This document shows, in pieces, positions 19,561 through 29,660 of a stretch of 64,000 nt of DNA. Position numbers and translations under genes: made by a program. The stretch comes from Isochrysis galbana (lineage: Eukaryota; Haptophyta; Isochrysidales; Isochrysidaceae). How positions within the stretch are numbered: position 1 is the stretch's first letter; the number at the start of each line of letters is the position of its first letter. The stretch spans positions 7,212,399 through 7,276,398 of the forward strand of contig CM030931.1 of NCBI GenBank assembly GCA_018136815.1. The letters run 5' to 3'. The notes below the pieces were generated by a model that saw only the letters and a list, made by a program, of their open reading frames with translations, had not been told where the DNA came from and ran no database searches.

Positions 19561-19974
19561 AAACGGGGCGAAAACTAACCACACCTGGACGGACGGTCAG
19601 GCGTCGGCACCAGGGCAACTCAGCAACGCGCAGACATGCGATAGAGGGGAGGCCGACACAACGAGGGCAGATCTCGTTGGGGAGATATGACCGATAGACG
19701 AGAGAAGACAACAGACGGTCATGGAACTTTTGATGACATCGAGAGAAGGTAAGAGAAGAGGGCCGGAGGCGACGGACGGCACACCGAGGGAAAGAACCTG
19801 CCGCGGGGGGGGGGCGAGGGACCGAAGGCACGGCGGGGCCGCGTGGGAGGGCGCGAGGCCAATCTCGGAGCGAGATCGCGTCCTTTCCCTCGCGGAGCGC
19901 GGAGAGACCCCCCACGAGATATGCCCGTACACCTTGCGCGTGCTGTTGTCACAGATACATACTACTATGTACTA
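19561..19974. other. Intergenic
   Basis: No gene supported; overlapping ORFs on both strands are compositional. Confidence 0.4.
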
Positions 19975-20788
19975 TGCACCCCTCCACATCTCCCCCCTCG
20001 CATGCCCCCGGCTCCCATTCTAACTCCCCACAAGTTAAAATGGGGGAAAACCCATTGGGGCGGACCGGTCGACGCCGGCCGACTCTCCGGGAAAAAGCAC
20101 CGGGGGGGGGGGGGAGGAACCTCTCGTCAAAAAAGAAGAACGGCCCTTACAGCTCTCGCCGCGAGCTGTCCTCGAGAAATAAAAGACTGCGCCTCGAGAT
20201 ACCTGCCACAGTGGTTCCCGTAGGCGTCTTGAGTCTCTCCCTCCTCGTCTTCCTCCTGTCGCCAGCCGCCCCCCTCTGCCCATTTGCTAACGCAAATGGG
20301 TCTCGTTTCTCACCACACTCCATCGGGGGGGGTGCAAATCCCCCCCTCTCCCTCGTTCCATTCTCTTCCGCCCCGGTCCCTGCGGCGCGTCGCCATGCGG
20401 CGCGCCATGGCCTGCTCTCAGAGGTCCTTCAGGGGCGCCCAGAGGACCAGCAGGGGCAGCTCAGGGGGCAGTGGAGGCTGGGGCTCAGCCCCTGGCCCCC
20501 CTGCCTCTCCCTCGCTCGCCTCGCTGGCCTTGGGTGCATCCCTAAGGCCCCTGTCTGCCTGGCGACCAGGGATGGGGGGGGAGTCAGTACGAGGGCAGGC
20601 CCATGCGGGCCTGGGAGTGCGGCTCGCGACCCGCGCCCACTAGGGGTCTGGGCTGAATTGATGAGTGCCCTGCCCCTGCCAGAGGGCAGGGGCTGGGGTT
20701 GAATGTACGGGCCCACCCCGGGGGGTGTCCGCGATGGAGAGAGGGGGGCGCGAGGCCCCCATTGACCCCCACTTATAAAAGTAGGTTG
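19975..20788 (+). repeat. Repeat family B, full-length copy 1
   Basis: About 810 bp. Landmarks: CTCCCCCCTCGCATGCCCCC, ACCGGTCGACGCCGGCCGAC, GCTCTCGCCGCGAGCTGTCC, CATTTGCTAACGCAAATGGG, a GGCAGTGGAGGCTGGGGCTC block, GCCAGAGGGCAGGGGCTGGG, CCGCGATGGAGAGAGGGGGG and the end CACTTATAAAAGTAGGTTGA. An inverted near-full copy is at 27478-28265. Partial copies lie at 13660, 16480, 39943, 47540, 55340 and 55660. No conserved coding frame. Confidence 0.88.
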
Positions 20789-20818
20789 ATCAGGGAGTGG
20801 TTATAACTAGACACATAT

Positions 20819-20859
20819 GGACTGCCTGCGCGTTGGCCAGGGCGACGCGCAGGCAGTCC
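20819..20859. repeat. Perfect 15-bp inverted repeat
   Basis: GGACTGCCTGCGCGT and its exact complement ACGCGCAGGCAGTCC are separated by an 11-base spacer. Lies 30 bp beyond the end of family-B copy 1. Confidence 0.9.
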
Positions 20860-21823
20860 ACTGCCATGCGCGCACGTGCAGTTTGAATGCTTGCGTGTGT
20901 TGTGTGCTCGTCTCCGCTCGCTTGTATGTTGTCTGTCTCAAAGGGGAACGCTTTGCCCATCAAATATTCTGGCCCAAAGGGTTTGTGAGCAGTTCATCTT
21001 GTATATGATTTGTAAGGCTTAGATTACTCAGCATCAATATAAATACCCCCGCGACACGTATTATCTTGATGAGAGTTGTGAACTGCGACTCGATCTCCTG
21101 CAGCATACGTTGTGAACGACGTGCGACGCCGGCTCGTCGGCAGCATCGCTACCGATCAGGTCATGGGAGCAAATTTCGGGCGATTCGACTCCATCTTTTG
21201 CATAAGACTAGTCCTCCATATTGATGGCAAGGCTCCAGCTCAATGTTGGTGTCCTCTAGGCTCCAAGGGGCCGCCAATATCCAATATGCTAGGAATAAAA
21301 AGGGGTCTCGAAGCACCTTTGCAGGTGCTTCCAGCCGCCTCTTAAGAGATAAGCGTGTTCATGGAGCACTCTCTCGAACCAACTCCTTTGCCTCCTGAGG
21401 GCCAGAGGGCAAACGCGCGGCAGCCAGCCACCCGCGCCGGTTCGCCCCGCGCGCAACTTTTCGCACCTTTATGAAATGAAAACTCATCATTTCTTTTGTT
21501 TTCGTCATGCTGTCTTCTCTTCCATCGCATCTGGCATACGCCCCAATGTACCCGCAACATGTCTCGATCATTCGAATCTCATTTTGTAACCCCCTCTAAG
21601 AGACATTTCCCTGGATCCTGAGTTTTGGAACGGAGGTAGTAAAAGCCAGCGCAGGCGGAGGCCAGGGCGTGCGGACTGGTCGCCATACGCGGCGCGCTCT
21701 GCGGCAAGTGGAGGTGCAAGAAGCAGAGGGTAGAACGCTCTCAGAAAGAAAGTAGAGGGTGCGAGTGCGAGAGGGAGTTGCGGGGAGCGGCGTGCGACCT
21801 CTTGTAAGAACAGGAGGGCGTCG
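20860..21823. other. Intergenic, promoter side of the FAH-family gene
   Basis: No gene supported. 21300-21350 has AGCACCTTTGCAGGTGCTTCCAGCCGCCTCTTAAGAGATA, a word set that recurs around 59940-60125. Confidence 0.4.
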
Positions 21824-23844
21824 ATGCGAGTGCGTGCGCTGCGGCTGGGCGAGCCATATGCACCATCGGCCGTCGTCTTTGACGAGTCGAGCAGCTGCTG
21901 GGTCGCCCTCGCACCAGCGCTCCACTGGCGCCAGTCGCGCGCGGCGCGCAGTAGCCTGCCGCAATCGGCCAAAGCGGACAACTTGCTGCTCAACGCCTCG
22001 CGCTCGCTCATCACACTGCTCGCTGCTGACCCGAGTGTCCGGGATGCTGCGCTCGCGCTCGTCCGCTCTGCTGCAGTGGAGCGGTGGGACGGGTGCATCG
22101 TACGCCCATCGCAGCTCGAGCCGCTTCCTTTTCAGCCGCTTTCTTTCCGCGACGCTGGGCTCTACAAGCGCCACTTGAAGCAGTCGGTTGCCGGCTTCGT
22201 CCCGCTCATGCGCGCACAGGGGCACCTGCTACAGGCCATCGGGATGCTGCTCACAAAGCCGCTCCGGCTGCCTGACGGGTTAAATTCAGCCTCGCGCCCC
22301 GCCTTCTACATCGGCAACCCACTCACCTTCATTGCGGACGGCGACCTAGTGGCGTGGCCGTCACACTGTGAGCCAGGCGACTACTGGAAGACGGCGCCGG
22401 AGAGCGGCGGCAGGTCGGGTTGCCTCGACTACGAGCTAGAGGTAGCAGTGCTCATCACCCGACCTGTCTCGCCGCGTGCTGAGCCGGAGGAGGTCGCCGC
22501 GGCCATTGGCGGCTTCGTCCTCATCAACGACTTCTCAGCACGGTGCACGCAGGTGGCGAGCTCGCCTGCCGGATGCCTTTCACGCCAGACCTTGCGTGTG
22601 GCCCTACCACTGGCGCTCGTGCGTCGCCTCCACACCGCTCTCTCGCCCGCAACCTCTCGGACCTCCAGCCCACCCGCGCAACCATGGGCACCGCCCTTGT
22701 GTATCTACTCCTCCTTTTTGCAGGCGGATGAGCTCCTATCCGTTAGTTTTGGATTCGTCAAGAGCAAATCTTTTGCCACGTCCATGGCGAGCTCGTTCGT
22801 CTCCGCCGACGAGCTGTGGCACCCAGGTGATAAAGGTCAACTCTTTAGCGGATCAGGGCTATGCTGTGATGTGATGGTCAACGGCGAGCCGCGACGTGGT
22901 TCCTCTGGAAGGTGACGGCAGAATTGTTTGGCACCGGGCAGAGCCTCGCTGGACGGCTCCCCCGATAATCGGGGCCGCGGCGCAGCGTGTACGCCCTCGT
23001 TGCGCCATTTGCGTGCGGTGCCGCTTTCATGTCGACTAACTCACCACGTATCCTCGCCGCCGCGATCATCAGATCCGCAAACACTGCTAAGGAGGAGCGA
23101 ACGTGCAGCTTAGAAGCGCTCGTCGCCTTTTGCGCCTTGGACGAAGGACTGCAGCCCGGCGAGCTCATTGGCTTGGGCACGGTGCCCGATTGTTGCGGCC
23201 TGGAGCTCAATCGGCTGCTGAGGCCCGGCGACGAGGTGAGATTCTTGAATCGTTTTATCTGGAGGATTTGCCTGCCGACCAAGTGGATCGATGGTAGGAG
23301 AGCAGATGGGAGAGCGGATGATCTCTGCAGTTGCAATCGGCGCACAATCCATTGGGAGGGATGTGAAGGGCCTCATCTCCAGGATATTGCGCGGCTCTTG
23401 TCTTTGCTTGAGTCACACAGTCCCATGAGCAGGGTCGCAGTGGGATCCACCTCATGTCGCCACGACCTAGCGCAGCGTCCCTTCCCCTGCATCCCTACCT
23501 CTACGCCACCTCAGGTGACGCTCAGAGTTGAAAAGCTCGGCACCCTCACCAACAAGATCGGGCATCCCCGTGAAGGCGCTGTGCCGTTCAAACATATCGA
23601 CTGCTCAAGTGGCGGCGCGCCGCTGCCTGGCCGTTTGCGCACTGCCGCCCGACTGCTGGTGTCCGCTCTTATCGTACCGCCCTTGCTCTTCAGTGCTTTT
23701 GTTGTTGGTGCGATCGCAACGCTAGTGTGGCCGTCTGGACCATTAGCACTCGAGGGTGGCACACCAGCCCCAACAGAACGGGTGGTTGTAGCCCGGTCAC
23801 TCACTATGGGAGTGCGGAGGGCACCAGCTACAATGGGTGAATGA
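21824..23844 (+). CDS. Fumarylacetoacetase-family hydrolase with C-terminal membrane segment, four exons
   Basis: Exons 21824-22552, 22724-22911, 22986-23235 and 23515-23844 join in frame to about 498 aa. FAH-domain blocks in order: AFYIGNPLTFIADGDLVAWP, LDYELEVAVLITRPV (metal-binding Glu region), GGFVLINDFSAR, then after intron 1 ADELLSVSFGFVKSKSFATSM, FVSADEL, MVNGEP, PGELIGLGTVPDCCGLEL, RPGDE, and after intron 3 VTLRVEKLGTLTNKIG. Relatives cleave C-C bonds in beta-diketones (fumarylacetoacetate, acylpyruvates); the substrate here is open. Oddities: the N-terminal ~200 residues are longer than in small FAH proteins, the exon-2/3 junction is the least certain, and a 23-residue hydrophobic helix (LLVSALIVPPLLFSAFVVGA) plus a short tail follows the domain, suggesting membrane attachment. 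Confidence 0.85.
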
Positions 23845-24091
23845 AGGGCTGAATAAGCTCCCTGTGGGTTCCAGTAGGATGGAACAGCCGTACACGATAG
23901 AGGAATGTGCGAAATACCTCGAACACCTTCCTAAGACATTTGAACACTTGGGAAGTAAAATAAACAAAGAGGCGTTCCTAGACTCATGGGGAGACATAGT
24001 CCGACACGCCACATAGCTTCTTGAAGAAGCGAAAACAAATGCAACACCCGACGCTCGACTTGCCGGACAAAAGAGGCGGAAACCCAAATGC
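23845..24091. other. Downstream flank of the FAH-family gene
   Basis: No supported feature. Short plus-strand frames only. Confidence 0.3.
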
Positions 24092-24360
24092 TAGGGCGGT
24101 CAAACACGGCTTTTTAAGTACTAATATTGGGGGGGGTCGACATTTTTGACCGTGAGCGGAAAGCCCCGGCGAAAGCGGGTCGGAGGGTCTCCCCGCCTTT
24201 TGAGAATCCTCGTCCGAAAAGAGCCGGTGCGAGATCCCGTCTAACCCCCCCCCCTTGCACACGCTCTGGTGGCTCACACGAGCCGAAGAGCCGAACTGGA
24301 CGTCGCTCCCACTGAGAGATGTGTTTCTTTCACTTAAAAGGTGCCTAGACATATATTAAA
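24092..24360 (+). repeat. Family D element, TAGGGCGGTCAAAC end
   Basis: Starts TAGGGCGGTCAAACACGGCT, then a TTTTTGACCGTG box. Homologous to the start of 26588-26812. The right boundary is not defined; no matching inverted end was found nearby. Confidence 0.6.
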
Positions 24361-24489
24361 TTAGGGGTCCGACGCCCCACATTGCCTATAAAGCAAATTT
24401 CAAACCCTGGTGCCCCAGCGATGACGTCCGCGCATGCACATGCGCACCACACACGGCTCGCACACGGCCGATTCGGCCGTCAGAGGATG

Positions 24490-25044
24490 CTCCTTGAATG
24501 TCCCGACCCTCGCCCCGCAGGATTCGCTCTGGCTCGCGACTGACGAGGAGCTGGAGCACTAGGACGCCATGGCGCTCGACACTGCTCGCTGGTCGACATA
24601 AGTTTGTTGGCCGCTGGCGGGACAGGTGCGCTGCCGATCACACCCCAACGGTGACGGCAGCTAACGTCGATTCAAGTTTCCAGCCTTCACGCACGAAATC
24701 AACGAGAGATTCGACGCCTGCGTCAAGGCCGACGAAAGCGACCGCGCACGAGGAGCGGAGAACTCGTTCGAGTTCCTCAAGGCGTGGAAGCGTGGTATTG
24801 AGGCAGTTGCCGCAGGGGACGCGCCTCACCACTCGTTGTCCTGCATCTCGATTCTTGATTGCGCGCATGGTGCTAGCTCCAGCGGAGCAGGCACGTGCGG
24901 AGGCCCCAATGACGCTCCGCGGCGGTGAGGCGGCGACCGTAATACGCGACGACATGCGCTCGTGCCCGTGGTCGTCAACTTGCGACAGGGTACTGGCCGC
25001 GACTTCAGGGCCACGCGCGAGGCGAGACTATTATGAAGTCTTTT
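24490..25044 (+). pseudogene. Retroelement-like coding remnant with LINE-like 3' end
   Basis: Frames with protein-like text are broken: DSLWLATDEELEH stops at 24561, and FKFPAFTHEINERFDACVKA then EFLKAWKRGIEAVAAGD runs from 24674 to ~24928. The region ends at GGCGAGACTATTATGAAG plus a T-run (25022-25044), which matches the 3' end of the LINE-like element at 35155-35178. No RT domain is visible. Confidence 0.35.
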
Positions 25045-25094
25045 TACCCACGCGCGCATGCAGCACACAGCACGCTGCCCGGGCCGTAATCGTC

Positions 25095-25303
25095 CGTAAG
25101 CTCTCCGCTCCGCGCTCCGCTCGCGCGGGCGCGAGCCTCAAACATTGAGCTTAGCCCGAGATTGTGCGCTTGGGCTACCTTCTTTTTAACTCTATTGACC
25201 GTAAGCTCTCCGCTCCGCGCTCCGCTCGCGCGGGCGCGAACCTTAAGCAATGAGCTTAGCCCCGAGATTGCGCGCTTGGGCTACCTTCTTTTTAAGTTCT
25301 ATT
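25095..25303. repeat. Tandem duplication of a ~104-bp unit
   Basis: Two copies starting CGTAAGCTCTCCGCTCCGCG, each with CTCGCGCGGGCGCGA, TTGAGCTTAGCCC or ATGAGCTTAGCCC, and GCGCTTGGGCTACCTTCT. Confidence 0.9.
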
Positions 25304-25350
25304 ATCGAACACCAGTGCGCCCCGGCACTCGCACCAACTGAAACGGGGCC

Positions 25351-26331
25351 TTATGCTGTAGCCTGAGTCTCCTCGAGCAATCCCTTCAGCCGCAAGAGCT
25401 CCTCAACCGCCTCCATGACTTCCGGGTCTTTATTTCCAAGGCCCGCATCCTTCAGCCTACGCACCTCGGATGCTTGTGCTTCAACAGCTGCAGCAACCTC
25501 GTCTGCGGACATTGGTTTGGCGTGCCTCACGCCCCCTGGTTCACAGATGGTGCCATCTTCTAGGCTCCAGCTGGAGAAGGCGTACGCTATGCCAAGAGTC
25601 TCCATCTTCAATTTGCCATCGACGACTTTCATAGCCTCGAGTGGCCATCGAGAGGCCCCCTCAATCATCACACCCGGCGGTGAAAGCTTCTTGGCATAGC
25701 TCCCATCGTACTTCTTATCGCCGCCCCACTTCCCTGGCAGCACTGCCGGCTTACCCATGAGCTCGTCGTAGTCTGCCGATTTCAACTCATGAGCTTCCAA
25801 CGCCGCAACATTGCAGTACGTGTACACGTACTCTGGGGCCGCGCTGGCCTCTCCACCAGACAAGCCGGAATCCGCTGCAGGAGCCTCCACATCCTCCTCA
25901 GCAGTCTCGGGTTGTGAAGCTGGGACTGGCGGGGGCCCGACGATCATACAGGCTATAGGGGCATTCCACAGTGCCTTGGGCACATCGGATGCGTCTGCTA
26001 CTGCTGGATGGATCGGCTTGCCCGTGCGCGACTCGTAGGTTGAGCACAGCGCTTCAGCAAGAGAGCGCTTCTCAGACGACTCGAAGGGCATGAGCTCGAA
26101 GTTCCGCGCCCATTCGAACCCTGACTTCTTGTTCCCACCCTTGCCCTTCCCTTTGCCCTTGCCTCGGCTGCCGCCCTTCTTCTTGGCAAAACACAGCACG
26201 CTGGGCGAGCGAGGAGATGCCATTGACCAGGCACACACGGGGTTCATTAATTTGCCGGGGCATAGCCCGGGCGCCCACGCCGCGCCGCCCGCCAGCGCGC
26301 AGAGGACGAGAGCCAACGACGAGCTCCGCAT
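25351..26331 (-). CDS. Plastid-targeted protein with C-terminal WHEP-like motif
   Basis: 326 aa, single exon. Signal peptide LALVLCALAGGAAW then PGLCPG, followed by a transit-like basic region and a KKKGGSRGKGKGKGKG tract (residues ~50-67). A central domain from FEWARNFELMPFESSEKR to WNAPIACMIVGPP and KPAVLPGKWGGDKKYDG to SPPGVMIEGASRWPLEAM is not assigned. The last 45 residues, SEVRRLKDAGLGNKDPEVME then VEELLRLKGLLEE, match the helix-turn-helix WHEP-TRS consensus found appended to aminoacyl-tRNA synthetases, where it binds RNA. An RNA-related plastid role is inference. The coding-strand leader is CT-rich, as for several genes here. Confidence 0.75.
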   Translation of the reverse strand: MRSSSLALVLCALAGGAAWAPGLCPGKLMNPVCAWSMASPRSPSVLCFAKKKGGSRGKGKGKGKGGNKKSGFEWARNFELMPFESSEKRSLAEALCSTYESRTGKPIHPAVADASDVPKALWNAPIACMIVGPPPVPASQPETAEEDVEAPAADSGLSGGEASAAPEYVYTYCNVAALEAHELKSADYDELMGKPAVLPGKWGGDKKYDGSYAKKLSPPGVMIEGASRWPLEAMKVVDGKLKMETLGIAYAFSSWSLEDGTICEPGGVRHAKPMSADEVAAAVEAQASEVRRLKDAGLGNKDPEVMEAVEELLRLKGLLEETQATA

Positions 26332-26587
26332 CCGCTTGCCGCTGAGAGGGGGTGGGGTGTCCTTTCACTCCCAGCTGATAAAGAGGGAGGCGGAGGGGAG
26401 GAAGAAGGAAGATTGTTTTTCTCCCGTATTCTAAAGCTAATCTAGGGTACTCTACTCTACTCCACTAGAGTACTCTAGAGTAGGGTACTTCTAGAGTAGA
26501 GTACTCTATAAATAAGATGACGAGAACCAGATGACATGTACACTCCCAATCCAAAAATAGTAGAGAATCAAAAATAGTAGCCCTTTG
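26332..26587. other. Promoter side of the WHEP-like gene
   Basis: Contains a cluster of GAGTACTCTAGAGTAGGGTACT-like inverted words (TCTAGAGTAGAGTACTC at 26490-26510). No gene. Confidence 0.4.
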
Positions 26588-26812
26588 TAGGGCGGTCAAA
26601 CAGGGGTTTTTTAACGACTATTAAGGGTTGAGCTGCATTTTTTGACCGTGGCGCGATGCCCAATAAAAAACCTCCCGGGGGGGCTACCTGACGCGACGAA
26701 AATCTTCGCCAAGAAATGGTGCGATCCGCCCCCCCTCTCTCCCCCTCCGTCACGCGCACTCACGCTCTACCCGTAAAGAATTGGCGGTCGCGCCCGCGGG
26801 GGGATCGGTTCC
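26588..26812 (+). repeat. Family D element, copy related to 48436-48649
   Basis: TAGGGCGGTCAAACAGGGG start, TTTTTTGACCGTGGCGCGA, GGGGGGCTACCTGACGCGAC, CGAAAATCTTCGCCAAGAAA and TACCCGTAAAGAATTGGCGG. The whole 220 bp recurs in inverse orientation at 48436-48649. Confidence 0.85.
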
Positions 26813-27477
26813 TTTAGATCTAAGCTACATTCGGCATTTGATTCCCGCCCGATGCAGCGCCGTGTCGGGCTGCCGACAGTCCGACCACCCCCTGACCCTC
26901 TGGCATCATGGCCCGCGCAGCCCACCCAGCACATCACAGCGCGCGCACGCGGCTACCCTGGCTACCAGAGGCCCCACCCCGACCATCCCGACCCGCCCCT
27001 CGCAGGATTCGCCCTCTCTCGAACTCGGCATCGAGAACTAGGATCCGCTCACCGGCGCGGCCGTCCACTCGTGGCTGACGAGCCTCCGCGTTGAGGCTGC
27101 CTACGCGGCCATCCTCCCTCTGACAGTGCCGGATTCGGCGCTGATCAATGAGGCGAGAACTGTGGGCGGCTTCAGGACGGGCTTCGTCGTGGCGCTCTAC
27201 GCCACGGCGAGCAGGAAAGCCCAAGATCCTGCCAAAGCGCCTCACAGTGCATCTGGCGGGAACCCACCACCCAGAGCAGAAATCATCTTCTGCCGCTGGG
27301 TGGTGGGCTTGGCAGGCGGTATTGGAAATCAATCCATACTGCCAGTGACGCGCGATAGCGCAATAAAAGCGCTCCTGGCACGCGGAGCTCGCGCAGCCAA
27401 GGCCCACTCCAAGGTCTTGGCAATACTTGACACGAAGTCAAGCAGAGCCGTAGACCGCGGAGCCGAGTTAACCTACT
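26813..27477. other. Possible element remnant, no intact gene
   Basis: Part of the sequence (CTCGCAGGATTCGCCCTCTC at 26999) resembles CCGCAGGATTCGCTCTGGCT at 24517, so both may come from one element family. A 164-aa frame from 27126 (TVGGFRTGFVVALYATASRK) runs into family B and has no recognised domain. Confidence 0.3.
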
Positions 27478-28265
27478 TTTATAAGTGGGGGTCAATGGGG
27501 GCCTCGCGCCCCCCTCTCTCCATCGCGGACACCCCCCGGGGTGGGCCCGTACAATCAACCCCAGCCCCTGCCCTTTGGCAGGGGCTGGGCAATCAACACT
27601 CTGGCCCAGACCCCTAGTGGGCGCGGGCCGAGACTCGCACTCCCACGCCCAGCATGGGCCTGCCCTCGAGCTGACTCCCCCCCCTCCCCTGGTCGCCAGG
27701 CATACAGAGGCCACTGGGAGGCTCCAATGGCCAGCGTGGCAAGCGTGGGAGAGGCAGGGGGGGCCAGGGGCTGAGCCCCAGCCTCCACTGCCCCCTGAGC
27801 TGCCCTTGCTGGCCCTCTGGGAGCCCCCAAAGGCCCTCTGAGAGCAGGCCGTGGCGCGCCGCATGGCGACGCGCCGCAGGGAGAGGGGCGGAGGAGAATG
27901 GAGAGAGGGAGAGGGGGGAATTTGCGCCCCCCCCGATGGAGTGCGGTAAGAAACGGGCCCCGTTTGCGTTAGCAAACGGGCGAAGGGGGGCGGCTGGCGA
28001 CAGGAGGGGCGAGAAGAAGGGAGTGGCTCAAGACGTCCCTGTGGCAGGTATCGGGGGGCGCAGTCATTTATTTCTTCGAGGACTGCTCGCGGCGCGAGCT
28101 GTAAGGGCCGTTCTGCTTCACGACGAGAGGTCCCTCCCCCCCCCCCGGTGTTTTTCCCCGGAGAGTCGGCCGGCGTCGACCGGCCCGCCTCAATGGGTTT
28201 TCCCTCATTGTAACTTGTGGGGAGTTATAATGGGAGCCGGGGGTTTGCGAGGGGGGAGATTTGAA
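27478..28265 (-). repeat. Repeat family B, near-full copy 2 (inverted)
   Basis: Reverse orientation of 19975-20788, from the TATAAAAGTAGGTT box at about 27474-27487 through the CATTTGCTAACGCAAATGGG-type and CGGCCGGCGTCGACCGG blocks to the GAGGGGGGAGATTTGAAGGG edge. Confidence 0.88.
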
Positions 28266-28548
28266 GGGATGCATATGTGTATGTGTCTGTGCCATCACTT
28301 CAAGGCGTGCGGGCAAGTACGCTGAGGGGTGTCGTGATAGTACCGGGCTAGTGGGAGTAGTGGTACTAACGCTCAGTTGTTTTATTATTATAGACCGCGG
28401 AGCCGACGCGGCGTCCGTCGACCCCCGGTGGGCAGCTGAGACAGGGGGGCTTTGACAGTCCTCCGCCAGGTCTCATGCAAGCATCGGCCAAAGCGGCGGC
28501 GGCGACGGCCCAGTAAGTGGGGGCGGCGACGGCGGCGGTGCTCTCTCG

Positions 28549-29335
28549 GCGACGTCAGACGTCAACGTTCAAAGGGCGCCACGGATGGCTGACTGAGACG
28601 AGGATTCTGCGCGCGACCTGCTCGATTGGCGTGACTCTCCGGGTGGCCCCAGCGTATTTAGTGTCTGGTGGGGCTCCCCATCCAGGTGGATCATCGAAAT
28701 CGGGCACGCAGCGCGCCCGGAATCGGTTAGAAGTTGGGCTCTCTGGGCCTCCCTAGGCGACGTCAGACGTCAACGTTCAAAGGGCGCCACGGATGGCTGA
28801 TTGCGACGAGGATTCTGCGCGCGGCCTGCTCGATTGGCGTGACTGTGTGGGTGGCCCCTGTGTATTTGGTGTCTGGTGGGGCTCCCCATCCAGGTGGATC
28901 ATCGAAATCGGGCATGCACCGCGCCCGGCATCGGTTGGAAGTTGGGCTCTCTGGGCCTCCCTAGGCGACGTCAGACGTCAACATTCAACGGGCGCCACGG
29001 ATGGCTGACTGCAACGAGGATTCAGCGCGCGGCCTGCCCGATTGATTGGCGTGACTGTGTGGGTGGCCCCAGTGTATTTGGTGTCTGGCGGGGCCCCCCA
29101 TCCAGGTGGATCGTCAAAAACGGGCATGCACCGCGCCCGGTCTCGATTTGAAGTTGGGCTCTCCGGGCCTCACTCGGCGACGGCTCAACGTCCAATGGGC
29201 TCAGCGGATGGCTGATTTCGACGAGGTTTTGGCGCGCGGCGGCCCCAGTGTATTTGGTGTCTGGCGGGGCCCCCCATCCAGGTGGATCGTCGAAAACGGG
29301 CATGCACCGCGCCCGGTCTCGATTTGAAGTTGAGC
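28549..29335 (+). repeat. Tandem array of ~208-bp units (3 full, 1 shortened)
   Basis: Units start GGCGACGTCAGACGTCAACG at 28549, 28756 and 28964, and diverged at 29176. Each has GGGCGCCACGGATGGCTGA, GTATTTxGTGTCTGGxGGGG and CATCCAGGTGGATCxTCxAA. Each unit carries a ~75-codon frame ending GLSGPP-stop, which is a consequence of the repeat. The fourth unit has lost about 50 bp. Confidence 0.9.
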
Positions 29336-29549
29336 TCTTTAAGCCCTTTCCGACTTTAGCGTCTTTCGTCAATATTTGCTTACGTTTTGTTGTGGGGGCC
29401 CAAGGGGGAGGTCTGGATCCCAATGGGGCCCGGATATGTGTTAGTTGGGTGTTTTGGGAACTTTCTACCAAAAAAAATCCTGAAATTTCCTTAAACGTGA
29501 GATGGTCAATTTTTCACGCCTAATAAAAAAACCCTGTTTGACCGCCCTA
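29336..29549 (-). repeat. Family D element end homologous to 59610-59775
   Basis: Read on the minus strand from 29549: TAGGGCGGTCAAACAGGGTT, then TTGACCATCTCACG, AAGGAAATTTCAGGATTTTT, GGTAGAAAGTTCCCAAAACA and ACACATATCCGGGCCCCATT. The same order is seen in the first 165 bp of the element at 59610-59924. Confidence 0.8.
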
Positions 29550-29660
29550 CCCTTTGCTTTTATAGTGTTTTGGTCCCCTGCACGCAAACAAGTGATAAGC
29601 AATGAGACGAATAGCACTACTACATTTAAAACCCGAGAACGATACGCCACTTCCGAGAAG

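Noticed and set aside
22830..22859. 30-bp intron inside FAH exon 2 (GTGATA...GATCAG)
   Set aside because: GT-AG and phase are compatible, but 30 bp is far shorter than other introns here; left as coding.
22878..23345. Minus-strand 155-aa ORF across FAH exon 3
   Set aside because: Shadow of the FAH-family gene; the plus-strand frame carries the conserved blocks.
28549..29335. Short conserved peptide genes ending GLSGPP in each 208-bp unit
   Set aside because: The frame recurs because the DNA recurs; starts differ between units and DNA changes are not biased to third positions as far as I can see.
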